A stretch of DNA of 64,000 nt from Pseudomonas sp. BCA17 (GCF_004519405.1 NZ_SGWI01000003.1:558001-622000), one strand, 5' to 3'; shown: positions 51,508 through 60,493, numbered from the stretch's first letter. Notes: generated by a model from the letters alone, not told the origin. Made by a program: numbers and translations.

Positions 51508-52686
51508 TCAGCCCAGGTTTTTGCCCAGCAGGGCATGGTAGAGCTCACTGTCGCCCAGAATCCCCACCACTTGGTTGTTGTCGTGCAACACCAGCTTGTT
51601 CCCGGTCTGGTAACGAATCTGCAGCGCATCGCGCATGCCGATGTTCGAATCCACCAGCGTCGGCACCCGGCCCAACCCTTCTACCGCTTGCCCCGGTGCC
51701 CAGTTCTGCAGGTTCAGCACCGCGCCATTCTGGCGTGCACCCTTGATGGTGTTGCCTTCGGCCAGGTCCAGCCAGGAGTCGCCGCTCGGGTCCAGGCACA
51801 CTGAACCGTTGATGCGCTTGCAGTTGTCCAGGGTGCGCATCAGGCTGCGGCCGCACAGCACGTTCAGCGGGTTGGTATGAGCCACGAAGGTGCGCACGTA
51901 GTCATCCGCCGGATTCAGCACAATCTCTTCCGGCACGCTGTACTGGATGATCTTGCCGTCTTTCATGATCGCGATACGGCTGCCCAGTTTGAGCGCCTCA
52001 TCCAGGTCGTGGCTGACGAACACGATGGTCTTGCTCAGCTTGCGTTGCAGTTCCAGCAGCTCATCTTGCAGACCCTGGCGAATCAACGGGTCAAGAGCGG
52101 AGAACGGTTCGTCCATCAGCAGGATATCGGCGTCCATCGCCAGCGCGCGGGCCAGGCCGACGCGTTGCTGCATGCCACCGGACAGCTCGTCGGGCTTCTT
52201 GTTGCGCCATTGGCTCAGGCCCACCAGTTCCAGCTTGTCGTCGACCAGCTTGCGTCGGTCTTTCTCCGGGCGGCCCTGCATCTCGAGGCCGAAGCTGATG
52301 TTCTCGCGCACGGTCAGCCAGGGCATCAGTGCGAATTTCTGGAACACCATGGCGATGCGCTTGGTGCGCATCATTTTCAGCTCCGCAGGTGTGCAGGACG
52401 CGATATCGATCTGGCGTCCTTCATGCTCCACAAACAGCTGGCCACGGCTCACGGTATTGAGGCCGTTGATGCAGCGCAGCAAGCTCGACTTGCCGGAGCC
52501 TGACAGGCCCATCAGCACGCAGATCTCGCCTTTCTCGATGTCCAGGCTGGCTTTTTCAACGCCGACAATCTGCCCGGTCTTTTTCAGGATCTCGTTACGG
52601 CTCATGCCCTGATCCAGCAGCTTGAGCGCTTCGCGTGGGTCTTTGGAGAAGATCACGTCGACCTTGTCGAATCGGATAATGCTCAT
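51508..52686 (-). CDS. cbcV: choline/betaine/carnitine ABC transporter, ATP-binding protein
   Basis: 392 residues. ABC ATPase with a long N-terminal lead typical of the OpuAA/ProV/ChoV group: Walker A GLSGSGKSS (60-68), Q-loop FQKFALMPWLTV, signature LSGGMQQR, Walker B ILLMDEPFSALDPL and H-loop VSHDLDEAL. C-terminal CBS-like region of about 120 residues ending at LGKNLG. The ATG overlaps the permease stop by 4 bases (ATGA). Orthologous position to PA5376. It powers uptake of choline, betaine and carnitine with cbcW and a binding protein. Confidence 0.96.
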   Translation of the reverse strand: MSIIRFDKVDVIFSKDPREALKLLDQGMSRNEILKKTGQIVGVEKASLDIEKGEICVLMGLSGSGKSSLLRCINGLNTVSRGQLFVEHEGRQIDIASCTPAELKMMRTKRIAMVFQKFALMPWLTVRENISFGLEMQGRPEKDRRKLVDDKLELVGLSQWRNKKPDELSGGMQQRVGLARALAMDADILLMDEPFSALDPLIRQGLQDELLELQRKLSKTIVFVSHDLDEALKLGSRIAIMKDGKIIQYSVPEEIVLNPADDYVRTFVAHTNPLNVLCGRSLMRTLDNCKRINGSVCLDPSGDSWLDLAEGNTIKGARQNGAVLNLQNWAPGQAVEGLGRVPTLVDSNIGMRDALQIRYQTGNKLVLHDNNQVVGILGDSELYHALLGKNLG

Positions 52687-53528
52687 GCATCACCCCCTAC
52701 TTTAGCGTCGGGTTGTTTGCAGATACGGTCGAGCATGATGGCCAGCAATACGATCGCCAGGCCCGCTTCAAAGCCCAGGGCAATGTCGGCGGTATTCAGC
52801 GCGTTGACCACCGGTTTACCGAGACCGTCGGCGCCTACCAGGGCCGCGATCACCACCATCGACAACGACAGCATGATGCATTGGGTAATGCCGGCGGCAA
52901 TGCTCGGCATGGCGTGGGGCAGTTCAATGCGCGACAGCAACTGGCGGCGCGAGCAGCCAAAGGCCTTGCCCGCGTCCATCAACTCTTGGGGTACGTCGCG
53001 GATACCCAGATAGGTCAGGCGGATAGGCGCGGCAATCGCGAACACCACCGTGGAGATCAAGCCGGGCACCACACCCAGCCCGAAGAGGGTCAGGGTCGGG
53101 ATGAGGTAGACGAAGGTCGGAACGGTCTGCATCAGATCGAGTACCGGCCGCATCATGGTGTAGAACAGCGGTTTGTGCGCGGCAACAATGCCCAGCGGCA
53201 CACCGATGACCACGCAGACCAGCGTGGCGAACAGCACCTGCGCGAGGGTTTCCATGGTTTCCTGCCAGTACCCCAGGTTCAGGATCAGCAGGAAGGAGGC
53301 GATGACAAAAACGGTCAGGCCCCATTTGCGTTGAATAAAGTGAGCGAGTAGCGCAATCAGACCGATCAATGCCAGCGGATTGAACCAGGTCAGCGCAAAC
53401 GTCACGCCGTGGATCATCGTTTCCAGTGTCGATGCGATTGCGTCGAAATAGTTGGCGCCATGTTTGGTCAACCATTCGACGAAGGCAGCGATGTACTGGC
53501 CTAGTGGGATTTTCTGTTCAGTCAGCAT
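52683..53528 (-). CDS. cbcW: choline/betaine/carnitine ABC transporter, permease
   Basis: 281-residue permease of the ProW/OpuAB type with about six membrane segments. The MetI-like signature is seen around VPQELMDAGKAFGCSRRQLLSRIELPHAMPSIAAGITQ, the EAA-type loop that contacts the ATPase. PVLDLMQTVPTFVYLIPTLTLFGLG is also typical. The start MLTEQKIPLGQYIAAFVEWL is chosen; an ATG six codons earlier has no better ribosome binding site. Middle gene of cbcXWV. Confidence 0.94.
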   Translation of the reverse strand: MLTEQKIPLGQYIAAFVEWLTKHGANYFDAIASTLETMIHGVTFALTWFNPLALIGLIALLAHFIQRKWGLTVFVIASFLLILNLGYWQETMETLAQVLFATLVCVVIGVPLGIVAAHKPLFYTMMRPVLDLMQTVPTFVYLIPTLTLFGLGVVPGLISTVVFAIAAPIRLTYLGIRDVPQELMDAGKAFGCSRRQLLSRIELPHAMPSIAAGITQCIMLSLSMVVIAALVGADGLGKPVVNALNTADIALGFEAGLAIVLLAIMLDRICKQPDAKVGGDA

Positions 53529-53597
53529 GGTAGTGAATGTCCACATGCGAAAGGGAAAACATCCCGGGCCAGCGCACCGGCCCGGGGTCAGCGATTA

Positions 53598-54545
53598 CTA
53601 CTTGGCGAGATAAGCTTTCACGGCCTCCAGACCTGGTTTGCCATCCACAGTGGTCACACCGGCAAGCCAGGTTTCGAGCACTTGCGGGTTCTTCTGCAGC
53701 CAGGCCTTGGCGGCAGCGTCGGGCTTCATTTTGTCGTCCAGGACGTTGCCCATCAGCGAGCTTTCCATGTTCAGGGTGAACGACAGGTTTTTCAGCAACT
53801 GACCGACGTTGCTGCATTCCTGGGTGTAGCCCTTGCGGGTGTTGGTATAGATGGTCGCCTGACCGTAGTTGGGGCCGAATGAGTCATCACCCCCGGTCAG
53901 GTACTTGATCTTGAAGCGGGTGTTCATCGGATGCGGTTCCCAGCCGAGGAACACGATGGCCTGGCCGCGCTTGGTGGCGCGTTCGACCTGGGAGAGCATT
54001 CCGGCTTCGCTGGATTCCACGACCTTGAAGCCCGCGTCCTTCAAACCAAACTGGTTCTTGTCGATCACGGTCTGGATGGTGCGGTTGCCGTCGTTGCCCG
54101 GTTCGATGCCGTAGATCTTGCCACCCAGCTCATCCTTGAATTTGGCGATATCGGCGAAGTCTTTCAGGCCCTTGTTGTACAGCTCTTCGGGCACCGCCAG
54201 GGTGTATTTGGCGTTTTCCAGGTTGGCGCGCACGGTTTCCACGGTGCCGGCATCACGGTACTGCTTGATGTCGTTTTCCATGGTCGGCATCCAGTTGCCG
54301 AGGAAGATATCCATGTTTTTGCCGTCGGCCAGGGACTTGTAGGTCACCGGCACCGAAATCATCGTGGTGCGCGGCTTGTAGCCCAGGCCCTTGAGGATTT
54401 CGCTGGTGGTCGCGGTAGTGACGGTGATGTCGGTCCAGCCGACATCGGAGAAGTTGACGGTCTGACATTGTGCCGGTTCTGCCGCGTGCGCCAGGACTGG
54501 CAGACTCAGCATGGCGGCCAACAACAACGAGGGTGAAGCTTTCAT
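53598..54545 (-). CDS. cbcX: choline-binding periplasmic protein of the CbcXWV transporter
   Basis: 315 residues. AGGAG ribosome binding site; signal peptide MKASPSLLLAAMLSLPVLAHA. OpuAC-type fold: QTVNFSDVGWTDITVTTATTSEILKGLGY, NMDIFLGNWMPTMENDIKQY with aromatic-box residues, YGIEPGNDGNRTIQ, ESSEAGMLSQVERA, FLGWEPHPMNTRFKIKYLTGGDDSFGP. First gene of the operon. It closely resembles caiX (62.5 kb) in the same blocks, so the two are paralogous binding proteins for different amines that can share one permease. Confidence 0.95.
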   Translation of the reverse strand: MKASPSLLLAAMLSLPVLAHAAEPAQCQTVNFSDVGWTDITVTTATTSEILKGLGYKPRTTMISVPVTYKSLADGKNMDIFLGNWMPTMENDIKQYRDAGTVETVRANLENAKYTLAVPEELYNKGLKDFADIAKFKDELGGKIYGIEPGNDGNRTIQTVIDKNQFGLKDAGFKVVESSEAGMLSQVERATKRGQAIVFLGWEPHPMNTRFKIKYLTGGDDSFGPNYGQATIYTNTRKGYTQECSNVGQLLKNLSFTLNMESSLMGNVLDDKMKPDAAAKAWLQKNPQVLETWLAGVTTVDGKPGLEAVKAYLAK

Positions 54546-54960
54546 GGGGCTAGACTCCTGTGTTTTTTCTGACGGCATTCGCCGCGCTTTATAAGGGTTG
54601 CGGTTGGAGCGTGCTTTGAGGCGGCGCCACGGGGCCTTGCAAACGAGTCGAGACTGATCATGTACCAGTGAAAATCTGACGCCTACAGGGCGCGTCGTAT
54701 CCAGTACAGGGAGGGTCGTATCCAGTGTCGGTGACGTCGCTTACAGATTTTTTAAGCCTCAAATCCAGGGTTTCCAGCGATCTGCACCGCAAAAAACGGC
54801 CAAAACGGCCCGTTGCCCGGGGGCGGCGCTGGTGAGCATGGGTACGTCGGTGTGAGACGCCGTGGGCGGCAAAAAAAGCTTGATGATGCCGCCATTCAGG
54901 CGACTTGAGCGTAGCAGCTCCTGGTCGCCCGGCCTGTGCTCATCTGGAGGTTCCACGGCA
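54546..54960. other. cbcX-sdaB divergent intergenic region
   Basis: 415 bp holding the two promoters. The clearest structure is the direct repeat of GTCGTATCCAGT described separately. GGAGG near 54945 serves sdaB. No small gene is convincing. Confidence 0.5.
54694..54726. promoter_or_regulatory. direct repeat of GTCGTATCCAGT, candidate AraC-type (GbdR) binding site
   Basis: Two identical copies of GTCGTATCCAGT start at 54694 and 54715, a 21-bp pitch (two helical turns), with ACAGGGAGG between. It lies about 150 bp upstream of cbcX and 235 bp upstream of sdaB. AraC-family activators such as GbdR bind direct repeats with this spacing, and cbcX belongs to the GbdR regulon in P. aeruginosa; the assignment is inferred. 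Confidence 0.6.
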
Positions 54961-56337
54961 ATGGCTATCAGCGTTTTCGACCTGTTCAAGATCGGCATCG
55001 GGCCTTCGAGTTCTCATACCGTCGGCCCCATGCGCGCCGCGGCGTTGTTTGTTCAAGCATTACGTGAGCGTGACTTGCTGGAGCATGTGCGGCGCGTCGA
55101 GGTTCAACTCTACGGTTCGTTGTCGGCCACCGGCATCGGTCACGGCAGCGACACCGCCACGATCATGGGGTTGATGGGCGAATGGCCCGACGCAATCGAC
55201 CCGTCGCAAATCGGTTTGCGCATCCATACCCTGCGCGAAACCGACACCCTGTTGCTCGACGGACGCCTGCCGGTGCCTTTCATCTGGGCCCGCGACATGC
55301 GCCTGCTGGACGAAAACCTGCCGTTCCATCCCAACGCCATGACGTTGGTCGTGTTCGGCGATGACGGCGAGTTGTACCGCGACACCTACTATTCCGTCGG
55401 TGGCGGTTTTGTGGTGGACGAAGCCCAGGCGCAAAGCGGTGTGGCCGATATGGATCGCACCGAACTGCCCTATGATTTTTCCAGCGCGGTAGAGCTGTTG
55501 CAGTTGTGCAAGACCCACAACCTGCGCGTGGCCGAGTTGATGATGGCCAATGAAAAGGTCTGGCGCTCGGAAGAGGAGATCCGCAGCGGCCTGATGAAGC
55601 TTTGGAGTGCCATGCAAGACTGCGTGGAGCAGGGCCTCAAGCACGAAGGCATCTTGCCCGGGGGCCTCAACGTGCGTCGCCGCGCCGCCAAGCTGCACCG
55701 CAGTTTGCAGGAGTTGAACAAACCCAATGTGATCGGCTCGACCTTGAGCGCCATGGAATGGGTCAACCTGTTCGCCCTGGCGGTCAATGAAGAAAACGCC
55801 GCCGGTGGGCGCATGGTCACCGCACCCACCAACGGCGCGGCGGGCATCATCCCGGCGGTGCTGCACTACTTTATGAAGTTCAGCGAAGAGGTCACCGAAG
55901 CCAACGTGGTCGACTATTTGCTCGGCGCGGCGGCGGTGGGGATTTTGTGTAAAAAGAACGCGTCGATCTCCGGTGCTGAAGTTGGTTGCCAGGGCGAGGT
56001 CGGTTCGGCCTGTGCCATGGCGGCTGCCGGTTTGGCCGAGATCCTTGGCGCCACGCCGGAACAGCTGTGCAACGCGGCTGAAATCGGCCTGGAGCACAAC
56101 CTCGGCCTGACCTGCGACCCGGTGGGTGGGTTGGTGCAAGTGCCGTGCATCGAGCGCAATGCGATTGCGGCAGTGAAGGCGATCAACGCCGCGCAGATGG
56201 CCCTGCGTGGTGACGGCCAGCACTTTATCTCCCTGGACCGGGTGATCCGCACCATGCGCGATACCGGCGCGGATATGCATGACAAGTACAAAGAGACGTC
56301 GCGGGGTGGGTTGGCGGTCAGCGCGGTTGAGTGCTGA
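54961..56337 (+). CDS. sdaB: L-serine ammonia-lyase (single-chain, iron-sulfur type)
   Basis: 458 residues. Deaminates L-serine to pyruvate. Family landmarks: [118 protein letters not shown], which contain the cysteines expected to bind the [4Fe-4S] cluster. The gene lies between the choline ABC operon and gbdR as in P. aeruginosa (PA5379); serine comes from the glycine made by betaine demethylation, which explains its place here. Confidence 0.95.
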   Translation: MAISVFDLFKIGIGPSSSHTVGPMRAAALFVQALRERDLLEHVRRVEVQLYGSLSATGIGHGSDTATIMGLMGEWPDAIDPSQIGLRIHTLRETDTLLLDGRLPVPFIWARDMRLLDENLPFHPNAMTLVVFGDDGELYRDTYYSVGGGFVVDEAQAQSGVADMDRTELPYDFSSAVELLQLCKTHNLRVAELMMANEKVWRSEEEIRSGLMKLWSAMQDCVEQGLKHEGILPGGLNVRRRAAKLHRSLQELNKPNVIGSTLSAMEWVNLFALAVNEENAAGGRMVTAPTNGAAGIIPAVLHYFMKFSEEVTEANVVDYLLGAAAVGILCKKNASISGAEVGCQGEVGSACAMAAAGLAEILGATPEQLCNAAEIGLEHNLGLTCDPVGGLVQVPCIERNAIAAVKAINAAQMALRGDGQHFISLDRVIRTMRDTGADMHDKYKETSRGGLAVSAVEC

Positions 56338-56345
56338 CCTGCCTT

Positions 56346-56438
56346 TGTGGCGAGGGAGCTTGCTCCCGTTGGGCTGCGTAGCGGCCCAAAATCTTGGGAG
56401 CGCTTCGCACGCCAGCGGGAGCAAGCTCCCTCGCCACA
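56346..56438. repeat. REPIN (GAGGGAGCTTGCTCCC type), copy D
   Basis: TGTGGCGAGGGAGCTTGCTC and GAGCAAGCTCCCTCGCCACA inverted around a short core, just after the sdaB stop. Confidence 0.95.
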
Positions 56439-56839
56439 AAGGATCGACATTGCTCATAAATTGAACACCCTAATCCAAAAGCGCCACCTTTTAGCGCGTC
56501 GCAAACAGATAAGTAGCTCCCAAACGATTTTTCGCCCAACAGACCCTTCCCTGTGCTTTGGGTGACAGACTTTCCCTACGCTCTCAAAGCGCCTTCCCAC
56601 AAGTGCTACCTATCTGCTCACACGCCTTGAGCGGGCTCGCTCCTACGGCCATATCCGCGCTTCCTGCATGGGCTTGTTTAGACAGGTCATGAGGTCGTTT
56701 TTAGGAGTTATTGGACGGCCATTCAACTTTAGGCATGGCATTTGCTCTATCAAATCCAAAGCCTCTCCTGCCCAGGACGAGTGCAATAACAAGAGCCTCG
56801 CCTGAGGCCATCACCCGCTTTGTGTGAGGAGATACCGCG
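56439..56839. other. gbdR upstream region
   Basis: About 400 bp between a REPIN and gbdR. It contains a part-REP (TTGAGCGGGCTCGCTCCTAC near 56627), the sigma54 promoter at 56730, and otherwise no gene that I can support. Confidence 0.55.
56730..56746 (+). promoter_or_regulatory. sigma54-type promoter of gbdR
   Basis: TAGGCATGGCATTTGCT matches the -24/-12 consensus TTGGCACGNNNNTTGCT, with the invariant GG and GC ten bases apart. It would start a transcript near 56758, about 80 bp before gbdR. In P. aeruginosa gbdR is controlled by sigma54 with NtrC and CbrB, which fits. Confidence 0.72.
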
Positions 56840-57943
56840 ATGACGTCGTTCAACTCCGGGGCCCAACCCCAGAACCGTGCGCCTCAATCCATCGGCTTTT
56901 TGCTGCTGGACAATTTCACGCTGATTTCCCTGGCTTCGGCAGTGGAACCCCTGCGTATGGCCAACCAGCTGTCCGGCCGCGAGCTGTATCGCTGGACAAC
57001 CCTGAGTGTCGACGGAAACCAGGTATGGGCCAGCGACGGTCTGCAAATCACCCCCGATGCCGCCATGCACAAAGCCCCGGCCCTGGACACTGTAATTGTG
57101 TGCGGTGGCGTGGGTATCCAACGTACCGTCACCCGTGAACACGTGTCGTGGCTGCAGAGCCAGGCGCGCCAGTCCCGCCGCCTTGGCGCGGTGTGCACCG
57201 GCAGTTGGGCACTGGCTTGCGCCGGTTTGCTCGACGGTTTCGATTGCAGCGTGCATTGGGAATGCCTGGCGTCGATGCAGGAAGCCTTTCCCCGTGTGTC
57301 GATGAGCACCCGCTTGTTCACCCTCGACCGTAACCGTTTCACCAGCTCCGGCGGTACCGCACCGCTGGATATGATGCTGCACCTGATCAGCCGCGACCAC
57401 GGCCGTGAATTGTCGGCCGCCATCTCCGAAATGTTTGTGTATGAACGCATCCGCAACGAACAGGACCACCAGCGTGTGCCGCTCAAGCACATGCTCGGCA
57501 CCAACCAGCCGAAGCTGCAGGAAATCGTCGCGCTGATGGAGGCCAACCTGGAGGAGCCGATCGACCTGGATGAACTGGCGGTATATGTCGCCGTGTCCCG
57601 TCGCCAGCTGGAGCGCCTGTTCCAGAAATACCTGCACTGCTCGCCGTCGCGCTACTACCTCAAGCTGCGCCTGATCCGTGCGCGGCAGTTGCTCAAGCAG
57701 ACACCGATGTCGATCATCGAAGTGGCCTCGGTGTGCGGGTTCGTCTCCACGCCGCACTTCTCCAAGTGCTATCGCGAGTATTTCGGCATTCCGCCACGGG
57801 ATGAGCGTGTGGGCTCCAACACCACCCAACAGGTGGCGATGATGCCGATTCCGCAGGCGCTGGTGTTGTCGCCGTTGTCGGGGCCTATGTCGGCATTGAG
57901 CCAGGCGCGGAACGAGTCGACTTTCGCCAGTGTAAGGCTCTAG
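56840..57943 (+). CDS. gbdR: GbdR, AraC/GlxA-family activator of betaine catabolism
   Basis: 367 residues. N-terminal DJ-1/PfpI-like domain of the GlxA group (SIGFLLLDNFTLISLASAVEPLRMANQLSG, VCGGVGIQRT, GAVCTGSWALACAGLLDG); C-terminal AraC domain with two HTH units (DLDELAVYVAVSRRQLERLFQKYLHCSPSRYYLKLRL and SIIEVASVCGFVSTPHFSKCYREYFGIPPRDER). Position next to sdaB and the cbc operon matches GbdR (PA5380), which senses glycine betaine and dimethylglycine and activates cbcX, gbcAB, glyA and other genes. GGAG ribosome binding site, sigma54 promoter upstream. Confidence 0.95.
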   Translation: MTSFNSGAQPQNRAPQSIGFLLLDNFTLISLASAVEPLRMANQLSGRELYRWTTLSVDGNQVWASDGLQITPDAAMHKAPALDTVIVCGGVGIQRTVTREHVSWLQSQARQSRRLGAVCTGSWALACAGLLDGFDCSVHWECLASMQEAFPRVSMSTRLFTLDRNRFTSSGGTAPLDMMLHLISRDHGRELSAAISEMFVYERIRNEQDHQRVPLKHMLGTNQPKLQEIVALMEANLEEPIDLDELAVYVAVSRRQLERLFQKYLHCSPSRYYLKLRLIRARQLLKQTPMSIIEVASVCGFVSTPHFSKCYREYFGIPPRDERVGSNTTQQVAMMPIPQALVLSPLSGPMSALSQARNESTFASVRL

Positions 57944-57960
57944 GCCGAGGCGCTTTCATC

Positions 57961-57983
57961 GCAAGCAAGCCCTCTCCCACATT
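57961..57983. repeat. single REP unit after gbdR
   Basis: GCAAGCAAGCCCTCTCCCAC, a lone unit of the GGGGCTTGCC class, with a weaker opposed ATGTGGAAGAGG piece near 57995. Confidence 0.55.
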
Positions 57984-58047
57984 TCACGATTCAAATGTGG
58001 AAGAGGCGGCGCGACGGTTCGACGTGCCCCGATAGCGGTGCGGTGTA

Positions 58048-58311
58048 TCAGGCGCCCGAGTTCTGTTTGAACTGCACCAGAGCCGGCAACAACTGCTTGT
58101 CGATCGCCTGGCGAACGGCCGGCAGAATCGTCGCGCTGCCGGTGTACATCTGTTCCACCATGCCCTTGAGTGCCTTGGCCCGCGCCGGGCTCAAACCGCG
58201 CACTGCACACTCGCAGGCTTGTTCAGCGGTGGCGCCGCTGGACACTTCAAAACCCAGCGAGCGCAGTTGGCCCAGCAGGTCATCCTGGTCAATCAAATCC
58301 GCGTGCATCAT
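58048..58311 (-). CDS. small conserved hypothetical protein
   Basis: 87 residues from MMHADLIDQDDLLGQL (90 if the upstream ATG is used; AGGA stands within that upstream ATG context, which favours the inner start). Soluble, helical, with two cysteines (EQACECAVRG). The pattern RGLSPARAKALKGMVEQMYTGSATILPAVRQAIDKQLLPALVQF is not one I can assign to a function. A small gene is present beside gbdR in P. aeruginosa as well. Coding is supported by sequence character and isolation on this strand. Confidence 0.65.
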   Translation of the reverse strand: MMHADLIDQDDLLGQLRSLGFEVSSGATAEQACECAVRGLSPARAKALKGMVEQMYTGSATILPAVRQAIDKQLLPALVQFKQNSGA

Positions 58312-58439
58312 GACGTTCATCCTGGTGTAGGGAGCGGGGGTCGATTGGAATTCTGGTAGGCCGGCGACCGGTCGGCAAGGGCAGAATCCCCGAATGGCTC
58401 ATATGGCTATGGGCAGGTCGTTTTCGGGTCATTTACCGA

Positions 58440-58562
58440 TCCAAGTAATAGGCACACTGGATACCAGGCACGCACCTTGAAGGTTTGGTCACCCTCGGGA
58501 TGTCACGCTCACACCAAGCGCTCTGCCCCGATCCAGTCACGGCTGGACCGGGGCTTTTTTTT
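58440..58562 (+). ncRNA. candidate small RNA ending at an orphan terminator
   Basis: The 3' end is set by the strong terminator; the 5' end is a guess. The interval contains no open frame of note, and gbdR, the nearest plus-strand gene, ends more than 580 bp upstream. The sequence ACCTTGAAGGTTTGGTCACC and TCGGGATGTCAC suggests some local pairing. It could instead be the distant end of the gbdR transcript. Confidence 0.35.
58525..58562 (+). terminator. strong Rho-independent terminator with no adjacent plus-strand gene
   Basis: GCCCCGATCCAGTC, loop ACG, GCTGGACCGGGGC followed by eight T. On the minus strand there is no T-run, so it works for plus-strand transcription only. Confidence 0.88.
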
Positions 58563-58632
58563 GCCTGAGATTGTGGAGGGCCGTACCGGGGGCTTGTCCT
58601 AACGCCAGTCAGTTAAGGGTGAACGCTGTATG

Positions 58633-58738
58633 TGTGGCGAGGGAGCTTGCTCCCGTTGGGGCGCGAAGCGGCCCCGCTCTTTGTTTACAAAGCATGGGAC
58701 TGCTGCGCAGTCCAACGGGAGCAAGCTCCCTCGCCACA
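58633..58738. repeat. REPIN (GAGGGAGCTTGCTCCC type), copy E
   Basis: TGTGGCGAGGGAGCTTGCTC and GAGCAAGCTCCCTCGCCACA inverted around a core with TTTGTTTACAAAG. It lies 62 bp after the stop of the gamma-butyrobetaine hydroxylase gene. Confidence 0.95.
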
Positions 58739-58800
58739 GGTTACTTTTCAGTCTTTTTAACTGCTGCATCAGGGCTTGCCCCCGATGGCCGCACCGCGGT

Positions 58801-59958
58801 CTAGCGCTGCAACACCAGAATCCGCGAGAGCAGCTCATCCCGGTCGATGTAGCACCCTTGAAAATGCCGCGCCCCGGAGGCGGGATCAAACGCATTGCGC
58901 GCATGCAAGGTGCGGCGGTTATCGAAGCACCACAATTCGCCCGGATTCAGGCGCCTGACCAGGCGAAAGCGCGCCTCGCGTGTCATGGCGATAAAGCGTC
59001 GATACGCGCGATACAACAACGGCATCTGTTCGACCGGCGCGTCAAACGGTCCACGCAAGAAGTTGGCCATGCGAATCTCCGCCACATCCCCCAAGGCATC
59101 CAGCGCGATAATCGGTGCGAGGCGGCGATAGTCGCTGTGCCGGTCCTTGTTGCGAAACTCCACCGGGATTTCACACAGGGCGTCAAACGCCTCGGGGTCT
59201 TCCGTGCGCAGTGTGTTGGCGATGGCAAACCCATCGACAAAAATACTCTCGCCCCCGTTCGCATCGTTCATCAGGCAATGCAGAAATTGCAGCCCAGGTT
59301 GCAACTCCCGGGTCGGCAAATCGCTGTGCAGCGGCAGGTTGAAAGCGGTGTAGGCGTTGCTGTCGGCATCGGCCTTGGATTGCACGTTGAACAGCACGCC
59401 GAAGTTGCTCTCGCGGATAAACGAAATACGGTGGGCGATCAGCGCCAGGGCACCCGGCTCGGTGGGCACGCCGCGGATTTGCGTCAGGCCGGTGTCGCGT
59501 AACGCCAACAGCCATTGCAGCAATGCATCGGGGGCTTCCATCACCGCCGCGTAATCGAATACCGGCAGGCTCAAGGTATGGTCCCACAACCGCGATTGAG
59601 GCTTTGCCGCACGCCGTTCGGCGCGTGACTCATCGTCGTAGGCATGCGCCCGCAACCAGCCGGGATCGTATTGGCTGCGATGGCCGCCGCTCCACGCCAC
59701 GCTCAGAAAGCCCTGGTCGATACGGGCATCGATGGCGCTGAGATGTTCATCCACATCGACGATTTCCAGCACCTGCTCGCGGGTCACGCTGTACACGCAC
59801 GCTGCACAAGGGCAGTTATCCCGCAGCCATTGATGATGAAACGGGCTGACCCGCCCATCGGCCCAGCGCACGCGAATCTGATCGTCCAGCAACTGCGCCT
59901 CGGCGAGGTCACAGATTTTCGGGTAAGTGCGGAAATCGGCAACAGCGGCGGTTTGCAT
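58801..59958 (-). CDS. gamma-butyrobetaine dioxygenase (hydroxylase)
   Basis: 385 residues, close to the Pseudomonas sp. AK1 enzyme (383). Fe(II)/2-oxoglutarate oxygenase that hydroxylates gamma-butyrobetaine to L-carnitine. N-terminal zinc-binding domain with CxCxxC at Cys49, Cys51, Cys54 and His93 as fourth ligand; catalytic domain with HxD at His211 and Asp213 and distal His352 (RRTLHARNAF), followed by the GARHFQGCYIDRDEL end where the 2-oxoglutarate arginine lies. It ends the carnitine operon, 26 bp after cdhB, so gamma-butyrobetaine feeds straight into carnitine breakdown. Confidence 0.93.
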   Translation of the reverse strand: MQTAAVADFRTYPKICDLAEAQLLDDQIRVRWADGRVSPFHHQWLRDNCPCAACVYSVTREQVLEIVDVDEHLSAIDARIDQGFLSVAWSGGHRSQYDPGWLRAHAYDDESRAERRAAKPQSRLWDHTLSLPVFDYAAVMEAPDALLQWLLALRDTGLTQIRGVPTEPGALALIAHRISFIRESNFGVLFNVQSKADADSNAYTAFNLPLHSDLPTRELQPGLQFLHCLMNDANGGESIFVDGFAIANTLRTEDPEAFDALCEIPVEFRNKDRHSDYRRLAPIIALDALGDVAEIRMANFLRGPFDAPVEQMPLLYRAYRRFIAMTREARFRLVRRLNPGELWCFDNRRTLHARNAFDPASGARHFQGCYIDRDELLSRILVLQR

Positions 59959-59984
59959 GGTGGCTCCTGAATTATTTTGGCGGG

Positions 59985-60461
59985 CTATTTTTTTGGAGGC
60001 AGGCCAATCACTCGGCCGAGCAGGGAAGGGCGTGGCAGGTCGGCCTGCTCTGCGGTAATGGCGACGAGTCTTTCCAACGTGGCGTCGGTAAACGGTGTTG
60101 AATGCGGGCCGGCAAGGTCGACGTGCAGCAGCATCTGCTCATTGCCCGCCAGCTCCTTTTCATCGTTGACCAGATGCAGGCTGTGATAGAGGTGCAGGCG
60201 CTTGGCATCAAAGGCGATCAGTTGCGTACGCACCTGCACCTCGGCGCCGAGTTTTACTTCGTGCAGGTAGTTCAGGTGCAGCTCCAGGGTGAACAGCGAA
60301 TGGCCGCTGGCTTCGCGGTTTTCACTGTCGAGGCCCAGGGTGTCCATCAGCGCATCGGTGGCGTAGCTGAAAATCAGCAGGTAAAACGCATCGCGCAGGT
60401 GGCCGTTGTAGTCCACCCACTCCGGCTGGATTCTGGTGGTGTAGGTCGTCAGTGCTGGCAT
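59985..60461 (-). CDS. cdhB: hotdog thioesterase of carnitine degradation (betainyl-CoA thioesterase)
   Basis: 158 residues. Hotdog fold of the 4-hydroxybenzoyl-CoA thioesterase type: RIQPEWVDYNGHLRDAFYLLIFSYATDALMDTLG with the conserved Asp-x-x-Gly-His, and HSLFTLELHLNYLHEVKLGAEVQV. In P. aeruginosa the equivalent (PA5385) hydrolyses betainyl-CoA to glycine betaine. The ATG start of MPALTTYTTRIQPEW is preferred to a TTG ten codons upstream. Between cdhA and the dioxygenase gene. Confidence 0.9.
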   Translation of the reverse strand: MPALTTYTTRIQPEWVDYNGHLRDAFYLLIFSYATDALMDTLGLDSENREASGHSLFTLELHLNYLHEVKLGAEVQVRTQLIAFDAKRLHLYHSLHLVNDEKELAGNEQMLLHVDLAGPHSTPFTDATLERLVAITAEQADLPRPSLLGRVIGLPPKK

Positions 60462-60493
60462 GACATAAATCCCGGGTCTGTGCTCGGACAAAA

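Larger units (their letters stand above)
58321..58800. other. intergenic region with orphan terminator and REPIN
   Basis: 480 bp between two minus-strand genes. It holds a plus-strand Rho-independent terminator (58525-58562) that no plus-strand gene reaches directly, preceded by about 150 bp of unassigned sequence, then a REPIN. See the candidate small RNA. Confidence 0.55.
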
